Program-made: the position numbers and the translations under genes
Shown: in pieces, positions 17,432-29,515 of the stretch
Numbering within the stretch: position 1 is the first letter of the stretch
How the letters are laid out: every line of letters begins with the position of its first letter
Assembly (NCBI RefSeq): GCF_004114975.1
Contig: NZ_CP030052.1
Location: forward strand, 868,001-932,000
Direction: 5' to 3'
Length of the DNA stretch: 64,000 nt
Source: Bradyrhizobium guangdongense
GTDB taxonomy: Bacteria; Pseudomonadota; Alphaproteobacteria; Rhizobiales; Xanthobacteraceae
The notes under the pieces: model-generated
Seen by the model: the letters and a program-made list of their open reading frames with translations, nothing else
What the model was told of the DNA's origin: nothing
Databases searched by the model: none

Positions 17432-18406
17432 ATGATTACGCGACGGTTATTCCACGTCGGCGTTATTGGGACGGCCGTCATGGCCAATGCGCCTTTTGCC
17501 CGGTCTGCCAGTTATCCGACCAGAACGATAAGGTTGGTCTGCCCATTCCCTGCCGGCGGCGTTGTCGACGTGCTGTCTCGGTCGCTAGGACAAACCCTTT
17601 CGACCGAGCTTGGCCAGACGGTGATCGTGGATAACCGCGCGGGAGCTGGGGGCATGATTGGCTCTTTAGAGGTCGCGCGCGCTAACCCTGATGGCCACAC
17701 CTTGCTCTTCAATTCGTCGAGCCTTGTACAGGCGCCGGCCGTTGCCGCCCAGAAACTCTATGATGCGGTGGACGATTTCACGACGATCGGCTCGCTCGGC
17801 CGGACCGTGATGCCACTCGTGGTCCCCGCCCTGTCTCCCGCCAACACGATGGAAGAATTTGTCGCCTACGCTCGCGGCAAAAGACTTGCATACGGCACTT
17901 TTGGCGCCGGCACCACGAGCCATGCTTTTCAGCAGCTATTTTCCGACTATAACAAGCTCGAGATGGTTCATGTGCCCTACAAGGGCGAAGCGCCGATGCT
18001 CAACGATCTGTTGAGTAACCAAGTGGCCTGCGCAATGGGCACGATGAGCACGATAGCGCCTCAAATCGAGGCCCGTACGGTCAAAGCTTTGGCGATGCTA
18101 TCGCCCGATGAAGTCGACGGCTTTGCAAACATTCCGACATTTAAGAACCTGGGCTATCCTGCCGAATTCGATTGGCGAGGCGGCTTCATTGGCCTGTTTG
18201 GTCCGGCAAAGCTTCCCGCGGAGATAACGGATATCCTCGAGAAGACTTTTACCAAGATCGTTTCAACCAGCGCGATGCAAAATATCATGAAGCAGAATTT
18301 CGTCGTCGGCAAGCCAAGCGTTGGTCGTGATGCCGCCTCCGAGGTCGCCGCGACGCAAGAAGCATGGACAAGTCTTGTCTCGCGGCTTGGCCTGGTTATT
18401 AACTGA
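17432..18406 (+). CDS. Tripartite tricarboxylate transporter (Bug/TctC) periplasmic binding protein
   Basis: Periplasmic binding protein of 324 residues from the ATG at 17432. The signal peptide begins MITRRLFHVGVIGTAVM, with a twin-arginine-like TRRLF and cleavage near ARSAS. Bug-family signatures are YPTRTIRLVCPFPAGGVVDVLSR, VIVDNRAGAGGMIGSLEVARANPDGHTLL and HVPYKGEAPMLNDLLSNQV. Bug proteins bind carboxylates, amino acids or nicotinate and usually feed TctAB permeases, but many rhizobial copies are orphans, as here. It precedes the IclR and hydantoinase genes and probably senses or imports the substrate of that pathway. Confidence 0.88.
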   Translation: MITRRLFHVGVIGTAVMANAPFARSASYPTRTIRLVCPFPAGGVVDVLSRSLGQTLSTELGQTVIVDNRAGAGGMIGSLEVARANPDGHTLLFNSSSLVQAPAVAAQKLYDAVDDFTTIGSLGRTVMPLVVPALSPANTMEEFVAYARGKRLAYGTFGAGTTSHAFQQLFSDYNKLEMVHVPYKGEAPMLNDLLSNQVACAMGTMSTIAPQIEARTVKALAMLSPDEVDGFANIPTFKNLGYPAEFDWRGGFIGLFGPAKLPAEITDILEKTFTKIVSTSAMQNIMKQNFVVGKPSVGRDAASEVAATQEAWTSLVSRLGLVIN

Positions 18407-18595
18407 AACTCAACAACCCGCCAGGAGTGAACTCCGTAATCTCGTAGAACGCCACGAGCGCAAAATGGACTTTGGCTGGTTGTCAGACGTCAGCTTCGAC
18501 CCATGCAGGCACCTGCCGAATCACTGCACGCCGCAGATCGTCGTAGCCGACGCGGCAGAGACCCGGGGCTTCCGTCCAGCCGCGGAGAATGCAAT

Positions 18596-19396
18596 ATGAC
18601 GAAGTTGCGAGCCGAAGACACCGAAAGACGTCAGGCAGCGGGCCGCGGGCCCGATTTCCTCGAAGTGCTATCGCGCAGCCTGAGCGTCATCGAGACACTT
18701 GGCAATCATCGCGAGCCTCCGACTATCAGCGATCTGGCAAGGGCGACGGATCTTCCCAAGCCGAGCGTCCGCAGGATCCTGCACACCCTGACCACGCTTG
18801 GCTATGCAGAGACTTCGGGTCGTACTTTCAGGCTGACGCCAAAGGTCGTCCGTTTTGCGACGTCCTACCTTGCGAGCGGCGGTCACGCCCAGGTGCTGCA
18901 GCCTGCCTGTGAAGAGCTCTCGCGGATCACAGGACAATCCTGTCTGGTCGGCGTCCTCGACGGCGCAGAGGTGCTCGTCGTCGCCTACACGATGCCCGAA
19001 CAACTGATGTCGCGATCGCTAGGGGTGGGCACGCGGTTTCCCGCCTACTGCACCGCGGCCGGTCGCGTGCTGCTGGGCCAGAAGACCGAAAACGAGCTCA
19101 CCTCCTACTTGGCGAAACTGAAGCCGGTCGCACAGACAGAGGCGACGCAGACCGATAAAGCAGTCATCAAGTCCGAGATCATGGCCGCGCGCAAACGCGG
19201 CTACAGCGTGATGGAAGACGAGTTCGTCATGGGATGGCGCACAGTTGCGTTCCCTTTGTATCGGCACGACGGCTCGATCTTCGGAACGCTTAATCTCAAC
19301 TGCAAAAAATCGCCTACGCTGACCAATGACGAATTCGACCGCTTCGTCGGATTGTGCGGACGGAAAGCGGAATCATTGAAGTCGCTTCTCATATGA
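18596..19396 (+). CDS. IclR-family transcriptional regulator
   Basis: The ATG at 18596 (MTKLRAEDTERR) after a GGAG site gives 266 residues. The N-terminal winged helix is FLEVLSRSLSVIETLGNHREPPTISDLARATDLPKPSVRRILHTL (region 18-62). The effector-binding domain follows, with FPAYCTAAGRVLLGQ, RKRGYSVMEDEFVMGWRTVAFPLYRHDGSIFGTLNL and a terminal helix. The layout resembles the PcaR/PobR branch that controls aromatic and organic-acid catabolism. It lies 25 bases before the hydantoinase gene on the same strand and likely controls that cluster. It is also a candidate reader of the operators at 3.6 and 16.4 kb. Confidence 0.92.
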   Translation: MTKLRAEDTERRQAAGRGPDFLEVLSRSLSVIETLGNHREPPTISDLARATDLPKPSVRRILHTLTTLGYAETSGRTFRLTPKVVRFATSYLASGGHAQVLQPACEELSRITGQSCLVGVLDGAEVLVVAYTMPEQLMSRSLGVGTRFPAYCTAAGRVLLGQKTENELTSYLAKLKPVAQTEATQTDKAVIKSEIMAARKRGYSVMEDEFVMGWRTVAFPLYRHDGSIFGTLNLNCKKSPTLTNDEFDRFVGLCGRKAESLKSLLI

Positions 19397-19421
19397 GCAC
19401 CGGATCTGTCGGAGACATTCC

Positions 19422-22400
19422 TTGACCAAGAAGATCGAAACCCGCCTTGCCATTGACATCGGCGGCACGTTCACCGACGTGGTGCTCGATGGCCCCTTCG
19501 GCAGGGTCACCCGCAAGGTCCTCACTACGGTTGCGCAGCCCGAGGTCGGGTTGATGAACGGCGCGAAGCAGCTTCTCGCGACGGTCAACCTCGACTTCTC
19601 GAAAGTCGACGTCTTCATCCATGGCACGACGCTTGCGACGAACGCGGTGCTCGAACGTAAAGGCGCGAAGACGGCACTAATCGCGACCGCTGGCTTCCGC
19701 GACGTGTTGGAAGTCGGCAGTGAGGGGCGTTACGACCAGTACGATCTGCAACTAACCAAGCCTCTGCCGCTGATACCCAGAGAGCGCCGCTACACCGTGG
19801 CCGAGCGCATCGACGCAAAGGGCGACGTCAAGCTCGAACTGGATCTCGCGGAGCTCGCCGAAATCGTCAACAAACTCAGGAAAAGCCTTGTCGAGAGCGT
19901 GGCGATCGCTTTCCTGCATTCATATGCGAATTCGGAGCATGAACGGAAGGCCGCGCGCTTCCTCGCCGGGCAGATGCCCGACCTGTCGATCACAATGTCG
20001 TCCGACGTCTGCCCGGAAATCCGGGAGTACGAACGCACGTCAACAGCGGCCGCCAACGCCTACGTGAAGCCGCTCATCAACGGCTATCTTGAAAGGATGG
20101 AGGCGGCGCTCACGGCAGCGGGCTTCACCGGTCGGCTTTTCCTAGTGACGTCCGGAGGCGGTCTGACTTCCATCGAGACCGCCAAACGCTATCCGATCCG
20201 GCTGGTCGAGTCCGGCCCCGCGGGCGGAGCGATCTACGCCGCACAGCGCGCCCGCAGGCTTGGGGACAAGCGGGTCGTCTCTTTCGATATGGGCGGTACG
20301 ACCGCAAAGGTCTGCCTAATTCAGGACGGCGAGCCGGTCACCGCCAACTCGTTCGAGGTCGACCGGACGCACCGCTTTATGAAGGGCAGCGGGCTGCCGC
20401 TGCGGATCCCAGCCGTCGAGCTCGTCGAGATCGGAGCGGGCGGCGGATCCATCGCAGGCGTCGACCGGCTCCGCAGGGTCACCGTCGGTCCGCAGAGCGC
20501 GGGCTCGCAGCCGGGGCCGGCCTGTTACCCGGGTGGTGGGTCCGGGGCGACAGTGACCGACGCCGACCTCGCGCTAGGGCTCTTGGATCCCGGCGCGTTC
20601 GCGGGCGGACGAGTTCAACTCGATCCGCAGGCAGCCTCCCGTGCGCTCGACGCCGCCGTTGGCAAGAAGCTCGGCCTTTCGAGCAAAACGGCGGCCTTCG
20701 CCATCACCGAGACCGTGTGCGAAAGCATGGCGAGCGCGGTCCGCGTGCACGCAGCCGAACGCGGCGAGCCCATCGCCGACTATACGATGATCGCATTCGG
20801 CGGTGCGGCCCCACTGCACGCCGCTTGGGTTGCCGAGAAGGTCGGCATCCGCAAGGTGGTCGTGCCGCGCAACGCGGGCGTCGGCTCGGCGGTCGGATTC
20901 CTAGAGGCGCCGATCTCCTTTGAACTGATCCGGAGCAAGCACGTCAATCTCGCTTCCGTCGATCCAGCCGAGATCGGCGCTTTTCTCGACGCCTTGGCGG
21001 CCGACACCATCGCCCTGGTGAAGACCGAGGGCGCAGAGCTCGTCGAGCGTTGCGTGGCGCACATGCGCTACGTGGGCCAGGGTCATGAAATCTCGGTTGT
21101 CCTGCCGGACCGGTCCAAGCCTCTGACGGGCACCGTGCTGCGCGAATGGTTTGAGGATCTCTACGGACGCCTCTTCACCCGGTTCATTCCGGGCGCTGCC
21201 ATCGAGGTCCTGAGCTGGTCGGTGACTGTCTCGACGACGCGCAAATCCGTCGAACCGACAGCTCTCATTTGGAACATCGGCGAGCCATCGGATGCAGGCG
21301 TGCGCGAGGTCTTTGATGGCACGGCCTCGAAGTCCATCGTTGTCCCCGCCTACAATCGTTCGCAGATGGCAAATGGATTGACCATCCGCGGCCCGGCACT
21401 CATCGTGGAGGACGAGACCACGACCTTCATCACATCACGCTTCTCCGCCTCCATCGACGGGGACGGCAGCATCGTCATGCAGCGGATCGCCGCCTCGGAA
21501 CAGGCGGTCGAAACCCGAAATCTAAATTCCGCGATCCACCATCAAGTCCTCTGGAATCGTCTGCTGGCCCTCGTTGAGGAGCAGGCGCAGATTCTGATCC
21601 GCACCGCCTTCAGTCCACTAGTCCGCGCCTGCGGCGACGTCTCGGTCGGCGTATTCGACCTTTACGGCCGGATGTTGGCGCAGGCCGTGACCGGCACGCC
21701 GGGCCACGTGAACACGATGGCAGAGTCCGTGAAACACTTTCTGGGTCGCTTTCCGACCACAACGATGAAGCCGGGCGACGCCTATATCACCAACGACCCG
21801 TGGCTCGGAACCGGCCACCTCAACGACTTCGTCGTTGTCACGCCTTGCTTCCACAAAGACAAGTGTGTCGCTCTGTTCGCCTGCACCAGCCATCTCATGG
21901 ACATTGGCGGGCTGGGCGCGGGGACTGAAGCTCCGGACGTATTTGCGGAAGGTCTCTACATTCCGTTGATCAAGCTAATCGACGCCGGCACGGTCAACGA
22001 GACGCTCATGGCGGTGATCGAAGCTAACACGCGGCTTCCGGTCGACACCATCGGGGATACCTACTCGCTCGCGGCGTGCAACGATGTCGGCGTCAGGCGG
22101 CTTCAAGAGACAATGACAGAGTTTCGCCTCGATGATCTTTCGGAGCTCGCCGACTTCATTCTCGAGCGCTCCCGCCAAGCGGTGCTTAAGGAGATCGTGT
22201 CGCTTCCGAAGGGAACTTGGAGAAACGAGATGATCGTCGACGGCTACAACGAGCCGCTGACGCTCCGGGCCGCACTGACGATTAACGAGGACGGCATCGT
22301 TGTCGACTTTGCCGGCAGCGCCCCCGCGGTGATTAAGGGCATCAACGTTCCCTTGACTTACGCGACCGCCTACACGTCCTTCGCCATCAGTTGCGCCATC

Positions 22401-23177
22401 GCTGACGACATTCCCAACAATGCCGGATCTCTGTCCCTGTTGAAGGTCCTCGCGCCGGAGGGTTGCATCGTCAACGCCAGGAAGCCCTCGCCCGTCGGAG
22501 CGCGGCACGTGATCGGCCAGATGCTGCCGGATCTGGTGTTTGGCTGCCTCTTGCAAATCCTGCCGGAGCGCATCCCCGCCGAGGGCAGTTCGTGCATGTG
22601 GAATATCGCACTGCGCGGGACCTTCACAGTCGGAGAGCGCAAGGGGCGCAACTACTCGTTGACGGTTACCACCAGCGGCGGTATGGGAGCCCGCTTCACA
22701 AAGGACGGCTTGTCGGCGACAGCGTTCCCAACGGGCATCCAGTGCATGCCAATCGAGATCGCGGAAACGCAGATCCCCTTCGTGTTCTGGCGCAAGGAGC
22801 TCCGCATAGACAGCGGCGGTCCGGGGCGCACGCGCGGTGGTCTCGGCCAAATCATCGAGGTCGAGAACGCCGACGGCACCGCGTTCCGGCTCAGCGCCGC
22901 CTTCGAGCGCGTCAAGAATCCGGCGCGAGGACGCCTGGGCGGCGAGAACGGCGGGGCGGGCTATGTCGGCCTCGCGTCCGGACGGCCGATCGCCGGCAAG
23001 GGGCTTCAGACGATCGAGGCGGGCGACCGGCTGGTGATCCATACGCCCGGCGGTGGTGGTCTCGGCAACCCGAAGGAACGACCGGCGGCGTTGATCGAGA
23101 GGGACGTCTTCGAAGGACGTCTGTCGCAGGAAGCGGCCGCTCGTCTTTACGGCCACCGCGACCGCGAAGCTTCATGA
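19422..23177 (+). CDS. Fused HyuA-HyuB hydantoinase/5-oxoprolinase family protein
   Basis: A 1251-residue fusion. Residues 1 to about 695 are HyuA: LAIDIGGTFTDVVLDGPFG (the ATP-binding phosphate loop of the actin-like fold), THGTTLATNAVLERKG-type motif around 65-80, and FDMGGTTAKVCLIQDGE (about 289). Residues from about 703 are HyuB: VEEQAQILIRTAFSPLVRACGD, TGTPGHVNTMAES, GDAYITNDPWLGTGHLND and HLMDIGG. The family hydrolyses cyclic imides or 5-oxoproline with ATP, or carboxylates ketones. Translation appears to begin at a TTG (19422) 7 bases after GGAG, since no ATG or GTG precedes IDIGGTF. It sits between the IclR gene and an RraA aldolase gene. Substrate unknown. Confidence 0.88.
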   Translation: MTKKIETRLAIDIGGTFTDVVLDGPFGRVTRKVLTTVAQPEVGLMNGAKQLLATVNLDFSKVDVFIHGTTLATNAVLERKGAKTALIATAGFRDVLEVGSEGRYDQYDLQLTKPLPLIPRERRYTVAERIDAKGDVKLELDLAELAEIVNKLRKSLVESVAIAFLHSYANSEHERKAARFLAGQMPDLSITMSSDVCPEIREYERTSTAAANAYVKPLINGYLERMEAALTAAGFTGRLFLVTSGGGLTSIETAKRYPIRLVESGPAGGAIYAAQRARRLGDKRVVSFDMGGTTAKVCLIQDGEPVTANSFEVDRTHRFMKGSGLPLRIPAVELVEIGAGGGSIAGVDRLRRVTVGPQSAGSQPGPACYPGGGSGATVTDADLALGLLDPGAFAGGRVQLDPQAASRALDAAVGKKLGLSSKTAAFAITETVCESMASAVRVHAAERGEPIADYTMIAFGGAAPLHAAWVAEKVGIRKVVVPRNAGVGSAVGFLEAPISFELIRSKHVNLASVDPAEIGAFLDALAADTIALVKTEGAELVERCVAHMRYVGQGHEISVVLPDRSKPLTGTVLREWFEDLYGRLFTRFIPGAAIEVLSWSVTVSTTRKSVEPTALIWNIGEPSDAGVREVFDGTASKSIVVPAYNRSQMANGLTIRGPALIVEDETTTFITSRFSASIDGDGSIVMQRIAASEQAVETRNLNSAIHHQVLWNRLLALVEEQAQILIRTAFSPLVRACGDVSVGVFDLYGRMLAQAVTGTPGHVNTMAESVKHFLGRFPTTTMKPGDAYITNDPWLGTGHLNDFVVVTPCFHKDKCVALFACTSHLMDIGGLGAGTEAPDVFAEGLYIPLIKLIDAGTVNETLMAVIEANTRLPVDTIGDTYSLAACNDVGVRRLQETMTEFRLDDLSELADFILERSRQAVLKEIVSLPKGTWRNEMIVDGYNEPLTLRAALTINEDGIVVDFAGSAPAVIKGINVPLTYATAYTSFAISCAIADDIPNNAGSLSLLKVLAPEGCIVNARKPSPVGARHVIGQMLPDLVFGCLLQILPERIPAEGSSCMWNIALRGTFTVGERKGRNYSLTVTTSGGMGARFTKDGLSATAFPTGIQCMPIEIAETQIPFVFWRKELRIDSGGPGRTRGGLGQIIEVENADGTAFRLSAAFERVKNPARGRLGGENGGAGYVGLASGRPIAGKGLQTIEAGDRLVIHTPGGGGLGNPKERPAALIERDVFEGRLSQEAAARLYGHRDREAS

Positions 23178-23193
23178 TCGAAAGAGAGCGGCG

Positions 23194-25143
<1,950 letters not shown>

Positions 25144-25277
25144 GTCGGTTGTTGCGGGCGCCCAGGGTACGCACCTCAAGCCGCTACTCGCGCAGTTCGT
25201 CGCAAAAGTTAGTCGTCCGTGAAGAGCGGCTAAACGACTGAGCTGGGATCGCATTATTCGTTGTTGCCTGTTTTGGG

Positions 25278-25318
25278 ATTGCAGGGTTTTGATGCTTCGG
25301 GCATCGGAACCCTGCAAT
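25278..25318. repeat. Hairpin in the left end of the IS5-family element
   Basis: ATTGCAGGGTT (25278-25288) is perfectly inverted at 25308-25318 (AACCCTGCAAT), with further pairing of GATGC and GCATC around a TTCGG loop. It lies about 60 bases before the transposase start and could stop or slow transcription entering from outside. Confidence 0.6.
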
Positions 25319-25373
25319 TTCGTTTTGAGGATTCCATCGAATCGCCAGTCATGATTCCGTCCTCGCATCGGAG

Positions 25374-26726
25374 GTGGCGATGCGACCGAAGAAGCCCAAA
25401 GCGACGGGATCGGGCGATCTGTTCCGGGCCAGGCTGGACCAGATCATCAACATGAAGCACGAGCTGGTTCAGCTCGCCGGCAAGGTCGACTGGGACTGGA
25501 TCGACGGCGAGATCGCGCCGCTCTACAGCGAGAACGGTCGGCCGGGCATCGCGACCCGCTTCATGATCGGGCTCTTGCTGCTCAAGCACATTTACGGCCT
25601 GTCCGATGAGGGGGTGTGCGAGCGCTGGGTCCACGACCCGTATTTCCAGTACTTCACCGGCGAAGAGTTCTTCCAGCACGCCTTCCCGCACGAGCGCTCG
25701 GACCTGAGCCACTGGCGCAAGCGGCTCGGCGACAAGCTGGAGCTGCTGTTGGCCGAGAGCCTGCGGGTGGCGCACGAGGCCGGCGCGTTACGCAGCCAGG
25801 ACCTCAAGCGGGTCACAGTCGACACCACGGTGCAGCCAAAGGCCATCACCTTCCCGACCGATGCCAAGCTGCTGCACGCGGCAATCAAGGGGCTCAACCG
25901 CCTGGCGAGGAAGCACGGGGTCAAGCTGCGGCAGTCCTATCTTCGCATTGCCAAGACCGCGGCGATGATGGCGGGACGCTACGCCCACGCCAAGCAATTC
26001 AAGCGGCATCAGCGGCAGTTGCGCATCCTGCGCAGCCGGTTGGGCCGGATCATCCGCGATATCCGCCGCAAGATCGAAGGTCAGGCCGTGCTCGAGAACG
26101 CCTTCGCCCTGCCGCTCGGCAGGGCCTCGCAGATCCGCTCGCAGCAGCAGCGCCAGCGCGGCTGGAAGCTGTATTCCTTCCATGCTCCAGAGGTCGAGTG
26201 CATCGGCAAGGGCAAGGCCGCCGCACCCTACGAGTTCGGTGTCAAAGCCTCCATCGTCACCAACAACCGCCGTGCTCCAGGCGGCCTGTTCGTGCTGCAC
26301 GCCAGGGCGCTACCCGATAACCCGTACGACGGTCACACCTTGCGGGACGTCATCGACCGCACCGAGACACTCACCGGCTGTGCGATCGAGCGGGCCTATG
26401 TCGACAAGGGATACCGCGGCCATGACGCGCAAAATCCTCGTCGCGTCTTCATTTCCGGCCAGAAGCGCGGCGTCTTCGGTGTCATCAAGCGCGAGTTGCG
26501 CCGCCGCTCCGCCATCGAGCCCATCATCGGACACCTGAAGACCGATGGTCACCTCGGCCGATGCTACCTCAAAGGCCGCCCCGGCGATGCGGCTAACGTC
26601 ATCCTCTCCGCCGTCGGTCACAACTTCCGCCGGGTCCTCGCCTGGCTGAGGGCTCTTTGGTGCCTGATCCTGACCACCTTCATCGCGGCCGCCAGCGACC
26701 GCTCATCGCTACAATCGGCTTCTTAA
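25374..26726 (+). CDS. IS5-family transposase
   Basis: DDE transposase of 450 residues. The N-terminal domain (DUF772-like) reads LVQLAGKVDWDWIDGEIAPLY, RFMIGLLLLKHIYGLSDEGVCERWVHDPYFQYFTGEEFF. The first Asp is in VTVDTTVQPKAI (about 142), the second in AYVDKGYRGHDAQ (about 342) and the Glu in RRRSAIEPIIGHLKTDG (about 385). The start is GTG at 25374 or ATG two codons later (25380). No frameshift is visible. Confidence 0.93.
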   Translation: MAMRPKKPKATGSGDLFRARLDQIINMKHELVQLAGKVDWDWIDGEIAPLYSENGRPGIATRFMIGLLLLKHIYGLSDEGVCERWVHDPYFQYFTGEEFFQHAFPHERSDLSHWRKRLGDKLELLLAESLRVAHEAGALRSQDLKRVTVDTTVQPKAITFPTDAKLLHAAIKGLNRLARKHGVKLRQSYLRIAKTAAMMAGRYAHAKQFKRHQRQLRILRSRLGRIIRDIRRKIEGQAVLENAFALPLGRASQIRSQQQRQRGWKLYSFHAPEVECIGKGKAAAPYEFGVKASIVTNNRRAPGGLFVLHARALPDNPYDGHTLRDVIDRTETLTGCAIERAYVDKGYRGHDAQNPRRVFISGQKRGVFGVIKRELRRRSAIEPIIGHLKTDGHLGRCYLKGRPGDAANVILSAVGHNFRRVLAWLRALWCLILTTFIAAASDRSSLQSAS

Positions 26727-26900
26727 CGGACGACAAGTTAAGGACAATGTGATTGCGACCGCGCCGCCGGCCGCCATTGCGGCAATCGTCGCCTTGTTTT
26801 TGGTCATATCTTCGGCTAACGGCCCGCCTTCTTCAGTCAGGCCGTGACATCGTGAATTCGAAAACACGATTTTACGCGCAGACTCAATACTTCGACCGCC

Positions 26901-28310
26901 TCACTCCGCGGCTTCGGCAGGCGCGCTCTTAAGCTCCGCAAATTTCGCAGCCATTGTCGGATTGCCCCGAGTTAGCTTCTTAATCGTCACGTCCTGTGCC
27001 TTGTCATTGGCAAGACGCAGGTTGCGATCCGCACCGATCAAGGCATCCTTCGTCTTCTGCAGATGATCGATCGACTTGTCGATCTCCGTAAGAGCCGTCT
27101 GAAAGTGCCGGGAAGCAAGATCATAGTTCTTTGAGAATGCGGTTTTGAACGATTCGAGCTGGTTCTCAAACTGGGTTATATCGACATTCTGCGCTTTCAC
27201 GAGCGCAAGCTCGGTTTTGTACTTCAGCGAATTGACTGCCGCGTTCCTTAGGAGCGTAATCATAGGCAGGAAGAACTGCGGCCGGATGACATACATTTTT
27301 GGGTAGCGGTGGAAGACGTCGACGATGCCGGCATTGTAAAGCTCGTTGTCCGGTTCAAGCAATGAGACCAAGATAGCGTACTCGCAGCCCTTCTCGATGC
27401 GATCCCGGTCAAGTTCTTTGAGAAAGTCTTCGTTTTTGCTTTTCGTCGCGGTCTTATCGCTCTCGTTCTTCATCTCGAACATGATCGAAATGATTTCAGT
27501 GCCTGCCTCGTCCGAGTCGCGGAAAATGTAATCGCCCTTGCTGCCGGTCCGCGCGTCGTTGTCCTTCTCGAAATAAGCGCGCGGAAAAGCCATCGACCGG
27601 ACCCGGTTAAACTCAGTCTCGCAGTGTTGCTCGAGGGTCTCGCCCACCATCTTGGTCGAGAGGCGGGCCTTCATATCCTTGAGACGCTCGATGGCGTCGT
27701 CGCGATCTTTGATCTGGGTTTCGTACTTATCCTTCAACGATTGCTCGGAGAGCTGCTTTTCGAGCTGTACTCGACTGATGCCGCTTTTCAGCTCATCACG
27801 CTCTTTTTCGAGGGCACCTACCGCTTCAGTCACGGCGAGCTTCTTCTCAAGCTCAACTGCCTGAACCTTCGCCTTCAGATCCTGGATCTCCCTTTCCTTG
27901 GCAGTAGCAATCTTGTGCTGCTCGCTCGCCAGGAGCGCGTCAGCAAGCTCCGAGGCCGCCTTCTTTTCGCGCTCGGACTCAGCTAGCGCGTTCGCGAGTC
28001 TATCCCGCTCCTTTTCGACGGCGCTGAGCGCTTCAGCAACCGCGAGCTTCTGGGCAACGCCGCTCCCCTCAAGCTTGGACTTTAATTCCTGGATTTCAGC
28101 GTCCTTAGCAGCCGTGGTCTTCTGCAGATCGCTGCTTACCTGGGCCTTGGCCAATTCAACGGCGCTCTGCTTGTCACGCTCGGCCAGCTCCAACCGTTCG
28201 TGGAGCTGCTGAGCGAAATCCGCGTCACGGACTTGCTTCAGGATGTCCGCGTAACCGGCTTCATCAACCTTGAAGGCCTTGTCACAGTGGGGACAGATGA
28301 TCTCGTGCAT
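26901..28310 (-). CDS. DUF2130 coiled-coil protein with a nuclease-like C-terminal core
   Basis: The protein has 469 residues. Residues 1-20 carry a CPHC knuckle ([13 protein letters not shown]). Residues 30-225 are an almost pure charged coiled coil that contains a repeated block ([17 protein letters not shown] at 89 and [17 protein letters not shown] at 158). The DUF2130 domain follows from about 220: [23 protein letters not shown] (256-265), FEMKNE (278-283) and [17 protein letters not shown] spacing. The order Glu231, Asp260, Glu279-x-Lys281 matches a PD-(D/E)xK nuclease active site. No activity has been assigned to the family that I know of. It is a lone gene between two mobile elements; function unknown. 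Confidence 0.85.
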   Translation of the reverse strand: MHEIICPHCDKAFKVDEAGYADILKQVRDADFAQQLHERLELAERDKQSAVELAKAQVSSDLQKTTAAKDAEIQELKSKLEGSGVAQKLAVAEALSAVEKERDRLANALAESEREKKAASELADALLASEQHKIATAKEREIQDLKAKVQAVELEKKLAVTEAVGALEKERDELKSGISRVQLEKQLSEQSLKDKYETQIKDRDDAIERLKDMKARLSTKMVGETLEQHCETEFNRVRSMAFPRAYFEKDNDARTGSKGDYIFRDSDEAGTEIISIMFEMKNESDKTATKSKNEDFLKELDRDRIEKGCEYAILVSLLEPDNELYNAGIVDVFHRYPKMYVIRPQFFLPMITLLRNAAVNSLKYKTELALVKAQNVDITQFENQLESFKTAFSKNYDLASRHFQTALTEIDKSIDHLQKTKDALIGADRNLRLANDKAQDVTIKKLTRGNPTMAAKFAELKSAPAEAAE

Positions 28311-28794
28311 GGTTCCTGGCCGGATCGTGGCGCTGCTGTTGTCATTGAAAAGGGACGGACCGGCAGAATCGGACCCCAGGAGAACAAAATTAGAACGAGC
28401 GAACTTGGAACGTCAAGTCAAGCCCAGCAAGTTCTGGGCGCTTTGCTTGGACTATCCCCCGCTTTCATGAACGCCATAGGTCGGCCCAGATCACGACATT
28501 CGCTTTGATGACCACCAGTGCTCATGTCAATCAGAGTGTCCATTCCGAATCGTCCTTGCGGCAGGGCGGTATTGATCCCGACTGTGTTCGCGTCGCTGCT
28601 TTGCGCCGCGCTAAAACACGACACGGCCACGCTCCCCTCCGGCCAGCGCATCCAGATCGACCTTCGCCTGGCGGCACGAGCATCGACAATAAGTACGCCT
28701 CGATCGCGCGGATCGTCGCGCAGCGCCGCGATGCTCATGCGCTATTTCGAGCATATCGCGGCCGCGCCTGCTACGTTCAAAGTAGCTTTCGAGT

Positions 28795-29515
28795 CATTCT
28801 GCCGCAGTTGTCCCGCCGCCTGCGGGCGCCGTGCTTCTTCCGGACGGACTAACCTCCAATCCAGCCCCTCGAAAAAGGCCGCGAACATCGCCCGCGACAT
28901 CCGCATCACGCCGTCCGCAATCGTTGGCCTCGGTTCGATCGGAACACGAAGGCCGCGCCGAGGAACGGGTCGAGACGAAGCATCTCCTGCACCTCCGTCG
29001 CAAGCCCATCATGGCCGCCGCGGAAGTCGATCGGCCGCGTTGCAAATCCGCACCAGCCGCGATCATCGTGACGCTCGCACCGCACGGATTACCCGGGACA
29101 GCTGCTCGGCATCAATGGCCATATCCGTCCGCAGCACGACATCGCCGATCGCGATCTCAAGCTTGATCGCCGGAACCTGACGCTCCTCCAACGCACCTTC
29201 CACGACCAGCGGCGCGAATGTCGGCTGCGACGCTTCGCACGGCGGCAACATGTCTCGCTGTCGCAACCCCCTCGCCAATCGTAGATCTGCCAGCGCGTCG
29301 CTCCGTGCTTGCGCGCCACCTCGGACACCTGAGCACCGGGCAACAGACTCTCGGCGACGATCCGAGCTCTCTCTGTCGCGCGGCGATCAGGGTGGATGGC
29401 GCCACCACCGTGCATTCGTGGCCGAGCGATTGGATCAGACGATAAAGGCCATGGCCCGTCGGGCCGGCCTCGTAACAGAAGTGGATGCGATTAAACCGGC
29501 TGGCGAATCCACACT
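28795..29515 (-). pseudogene. IS110 N-terminal scrap fused to decayed IS66 tnpA and tnpB
   Basis: Reading the minus strand from 29515, FNRIHFCYEAGPTGHGLYRL and HECTVVAPS match the N-terminal domain of IS110 transposases. At about 29400 this changes to ARIVAESLLPGAQVSEVARKHGATRWQIYDW, the helix-turn-helix of IS66 TnpA. A frameshift near 29265 moves TnpA to the frame ending SRVIRAVRASR at 29063. IS66 TnpB starts there (MIAAGADL, overlapping ATGA) but loses frame after about 20 residues. None of the three can make a protein. Sequence from 28311 to 28794 holds no recognisable gene. Confidence 0.65.

Larger units (their letters stand above)
25212..26734 (+). mobile_element. IS5-family insertion sequence, apparently complete
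   Basis: The ends begin GTCGTCCGT-G-AAGA on the left (25212) and the inverted GTCGTCCGT-T-AAGA on the right (26734), 13 of 14 matching. The hexamer AAGTTA lies directly outside both ends (25206-25211 and 26735-26740), consistent with a target duplication; the true duplication may be the shorter TTA expected from some IS5 subgroups. One intact transposase gene fills the element, so it may be recent. Confidence 0.8.

Noticed and set aside
18503..18595. Longer IclR with 31 extra N-terminal residues
   Set aside because: The extra part is basic, non-helical and lacks a ribosome site; the ATG at 18596 follows GGAG.
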